Positions 5,856 to 8,184 of a stretch of 8,184 nucleotides of DNA are shown piece after piece. Positions within the stretch are counted from its first letter, which is position 1. The number at the start of each line of letters is the position of its first letter. The translations under genes and the position numbers were made by a program. Under the pieces are notes generated by a model. The model was not told the DNA's origin. It did not search any database and worked only from the letters and a program-made list of their open reading frames with translations. Source of the DNA: an uncultured Pirellulaceae bacterium (GTDB lineage Bacteria > Planctomycetota > Planctomycetia > Pirellulales > Pirellulaceae); assembly GCA_947259675.1 (NCBI GenBank), contig CAMYNE010000067.1:1-8184 (forward strand), given 5' to 3'.

Positions 5856-7946
5856 ATGTTAATGCATATGCGTAAATCAAATCCAGAATCCCAATTCACG
5901 CACTTGCTGCCGTATGGCGCAGTGATTCACGACCAAGGCGTACAATTCGTCGTGTTCAGCCGACATGCGACTGAAATGCGGTTGCTTCTTTACGATGAAG
6001 TCAATGATCGGGAGCCTGCCGAGATCATCAACTTTGATCCGCAGACCAATCGGTGGGGAGACATTTGGAGTATTTTTGTGCCGGGCACGGGTACCGGGCA
6101 ACTTTACCATTTTCAGGCTTCCGGTCCACACGATCCATACAAGGGCCTGATGTTTCATCACAATGCCCGTTTAATTGACCCGTACGCGAAAGCGCTCGCG
6201 GGAACGTTCCAGCCTGCGCCCGATGGAATTATTCGTCCACCCAAATGCGTGGTGGTTGACGACCATTTCGATTGGGCAGGCGATCGGCACTTGCGCACTG
6301 AACTATCGGAAACCGTAATCTACGAAATGCACGTTCGTGGATTTACCCAACACGAGTCCAGCCGCGTGGAAGACCCGGGAACGTACCTTGGTGTCATCGA
6401 AAAAATTCCGTATCTGCAGTCCCTTGGTGTAACGGCAGTGGAGCTGATGCCGGTTCATGAATTTCCAATCCTGGCAAGCGATGGAAGTCAGCCGAAACGT
6501 ACGAACTATTGGGGCTATGATCCGCTCGCGTTTTTTTCACCGCATCGCGGATACGCGTCCAGTCAATCTCCCGGCGCCCAAGTCGGTGAATTCAAACAAA
6601 TGGTCAAAGCGCTTCACGAAGCGGGCATCGAAGTTATCCTTGACGTCGTTTTCAATCACACTTGCGAAGGCAACGAACGCGGTCCAATTCTCAGCTTCAA
6701 AGGACTCGAAAATCCTGTCTACTATATGCTGGAAAACGACAAGCGTTACTACAAGAACTATTCCGGTTGCGGAAACACGGTGAATGGAAATCACCCCATC
6801 GTCCGAGAGATGATTTTTCATTGCCTGCGGCACTGGGTTCACAACTATCATGTTGATGGGTTCCGGTTTGATCTAGCGTCCATCCTTAGTCGCGATCGTT
6901 CAGGCAATCTCGTTCCCAACCCTCCCCTCGTGGAAGCCATTGGTGAAGATCCGCTGCTTGCCGATACAAAGATCATTGCCGAAGCCTGGGACGCGGCTGG
7001 GGCCTATCAGGTGGGCTCGTTTGGCGATGACCGCTGGGCCGAATGGAACGGAAGATATCGTGACGATATGCGAAGTTACTGGAGAGGCGACGCAGGAACT
7101 CGTGGGCCGTTGGCCACTCGACTGGCGGGCTCTGCTGATCTTTACCAATCCGGGGGTCGCCCGCCCTGCAGCAGCATTAACTTCATTACTTCTCACGATG
7201 GCTTCACGCTGAATGATCTCGTTAGCTATCGCGAAAAGCACAACCTTGCCAATGGCGAGGACAATCGAGACGGTGACAATAACAACTTTAGTGAAAACTT
7301 TGGTGTCGAGGGTCCAACAAATCGACCTGAAATCGAGCAGCTGCGTTTGCGACAAATCAAAAACCTGATCGCAACCCTGATGCTCAGCCAGGGAGTGCCA
7401 ATGCTCGTGGCTGGAGACGAGTTTCGTCGAACGCAAAACGGAAACAACAATGCCTATTGTCAGGACAATGAAATCTCCTGGCTGAATTGGGATCAAGTTG
7501 AAGAGAACAGCGAATTGGTGCGCTTTTGCCGTAACTTGATTGAGTTTCGTATCAATCAGCCGACTGTTCGGCGGCAACATTTCCTGACCGGAGTCCCCGA
7601 GAAAGACAAAACCTGGGCCGACGTCAATTGGTTCAGCCCAGTTGGAACTGCCGTCGACTGGCATTCCGATGAATTACCGATCATCTGCCTCTTGTCGGCT
7701 CCTGATAATGGCGAAGACCCGCAAAATCTCGGACGGGACGTGCTGATCATGATTAACTCCAACGGCGAAGACATTCATTTCATGATCCCGACGATCGCAA
7801 AATCAAAAATCTGGAGATTGTTTTTCGATACTTCGCAACAGCACCCAAACGACGTCTACCCGGAATTTGATGGACCACAACTTCCGGTCAATGGCGTTCA
7901 CTTGCTGCCCCATAAATCTTTGGCAGTTTATATCGCTGAAAACTAG
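5856..7946 (+). CDS. glgX: Glycogen debranching enzyme, GlgX/isoamylase type (GH13)
   Basis: Hydrolyses alpha-1,6 branch linkages of glycogen in the cytoplasm, usually after phosphorylase has shortened the outer chains. The 696-residue product has an N-terminal CBM48-like beta domain (about 15-110, with LYHFQASGPHDPYKG), a GH13 barrel with YEMHVRGFT near residue 155, and a C-terminal beta domain ending LPHKSLAVYIAEN. The four GH13 regions are all present: DVVFNH; GFRFDLAS with the nucleophile Asp339; IIAEAWD with the acid/base Glu376; and FITSHDGFTLND with the transition-state Asp448. These positions nearly coincide with Asp336, Glu371 and Asp443 of E. coli GlgX. GDEFRRTQNGNNNAYCQDNE is the usual debranching-enzyme signature. 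No frame disruption is seen. It is transcribed away from purM; no other glycogen gene is in the window. Confidence 0.93.
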   Translation: MLMHMRKSNPESQFTHLLPYGAVIHDQGVQFVVFSRHATEMRLLLYDEVNDREPAEIINFDPQTNRWGDIWSIFVPGTGTGQLYHFQASGPHDPYKGLMFHHNARLIDPYAKALAGTFQPAPDGIIRPPKCVVVDDHFDWAGDRHLRTELSETVIYEMHVRGFTQHESSRVEDPGTYLGVIEKIPYLQSLGVTAVELMPVHEFPILASDGSQPKRTNYWGYDPLAFFSPHRGYASSQSPGAQVGEFKQMVKALHEAGIEVILDVVFNHTCEGNERGPILSFKGLENPVYYMLENDKRYYKNYSGCGNTVNGNHPIVREMIFHCLRHWVHNYHVDGFRFDLASILSRDRSGNLVPNPPLVEAIGEDPLLADTKIIAEAWDAAGAYQVGSFGDDRWAEWNGRYRDDMRSYWRGDAGTRGPLATRLAGSADLYQSGGRPPCSSINFITSHDGFTLNDLVSYREKHNLANGEDNRDGDNNNFSENFGVEGPTNRPEIEQLRLRQIKNLIATLMLSQGVPMLVAGDEFRRTQNGNNNAYCQDNEISWLNWDQVEENSELVRFCRNLIEFRINQPTVRRQHFLTGVPEKDKTWADVNWFSPVGTAVDWHSDELPIICLLSAPDNGEDPQNLGRDVLIMINSNGEDIHFMIPTIAKSKIWRLFFDTSQQHPNDVYPEFDGPQLPVNGVHLLPHKSLAVYIAEN

Positions 7947-8184
7947 CGACAGTGGCATGCTCTCGTTTGAAAAAACGAAAAAAGCAGGCTCGTCTTACAG
8001 TGCGGATTTATTTACTCCCACGCCGGAGCCCACGAGGGTAATTGCCCTGGAAAAACGAACCTGCGGGCAGTCGCTGGCAAGCAAACGTTCTGAGAAGTTG
8101 CAGGCTCCCGGGTTCGGTTGCCGACCATTCGAGCATTCGTAGTTCTGGCGAAGGATTAATTTCTAATCTCGATCGTACTCTTAG
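7947..8184. other. Non-coding tail after glgX
   Basis: No gene is recognised. Just after the stop codon TCGTTT (7963-7968) and AAACGA (7973-7978) form a 6-bp stem with a GAAA loop, but an A-run rather than a T-run follows, so it is not a convincing terminator. An 8-base GCAGGCTC occurs at 7984-7991 and 8100-8107. A 61-codon frame from ATG 7957 to 8142 has no ribosome-binding site and no recognisable family. Confidence 0.4.

Noticed and set aside
6900..7664. 254-codon minus-strand ORF inside glgX
   Set aside because: It is antisense to conserved GH13 catalytic regions and has no family motifs, so it is a shadow frame.
8099..8130. tRNA-like stretch with GGTTCGG and a CCGACCA end
   Set aside because: No acceptor, D-arm or anticodon arm can be built upstream, so this is a chance resemblance to a T-arm and 3' end.
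7957..8142. Small 61-codon gene after glgX
   Set aside because: No ribosome-binding site, no recognisable family, and low-complexity-like composition; judged a chance frame.

Overview
The window looks like a piece of a planctomycete-type bacterial genome (Pirellulaceae-like; inferred from gene style, about 50% G+C, weak ribosome-binding sites and a secreted DsbD-like family with extra N-terminal domains; I could not run a phylogeny). It may be metagenome-derived, because the first ~150 bases do not match the rest.

Layout. Positions 1-449 (minus strand) are one open frame running off the left edge. Its first ~95 codons resemble a small receiver-like protein, but it then switches in frame at a shared GFDKVM stretch into a G+C-rich short-chain dehydrogenase fragment: a probable assembly chimera. 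Positions 697-1329 (+) encode a secreted stand-alone DsbD alpha-type domain. Positions 1571-4168 (+) encode a large DsbD-type transmembrane thiol reductant transporter. Positions 4349-5416 (minus) are purM (purine synthesis), converging on dsbD. A 439-base divergent intergenic region follows, then glgX (glycogen debranching) at 5856-7946 (+) and an uninformative 238-base tail.

The main observation is in the DsbD gene. Its frame is interrupted once, by a TGA at 3851-3853, exactly where the first cysteine of the C-terminal thioredoxin WCxxC motif belongs (W-UGA-P-T-C-K). The frame then continues through a complete thioredoxin domain to a second TGA at 4166-4168. A 6-bp hairpin with a five-base loop and G at loop position 2 begins 18 nt after the UGA, in the place where bacterial SECIS elements sit. 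This is the pattern of a selenoprotein with a U-x-x-C redox centre. Together with the secreted alpha-domain protein upstream, it would form an envelope thiol-reduction module: cytosolic electrons pass through the membrane domain to the gamma domain and then to several periplasmic alpha-type domains.

A caution comes from the same window: purM also carries one in-frame TGA (4856-4858, minus) at a position normally holding a small residue, one base change from GGA. That one cannot be explained by selenocysteine, so sequencing error or gene decay is a real competing explanation for both. TGA also ends the alpha-domain gene and dsbD with no domain beyond it, which argues against a recoded genetic code.
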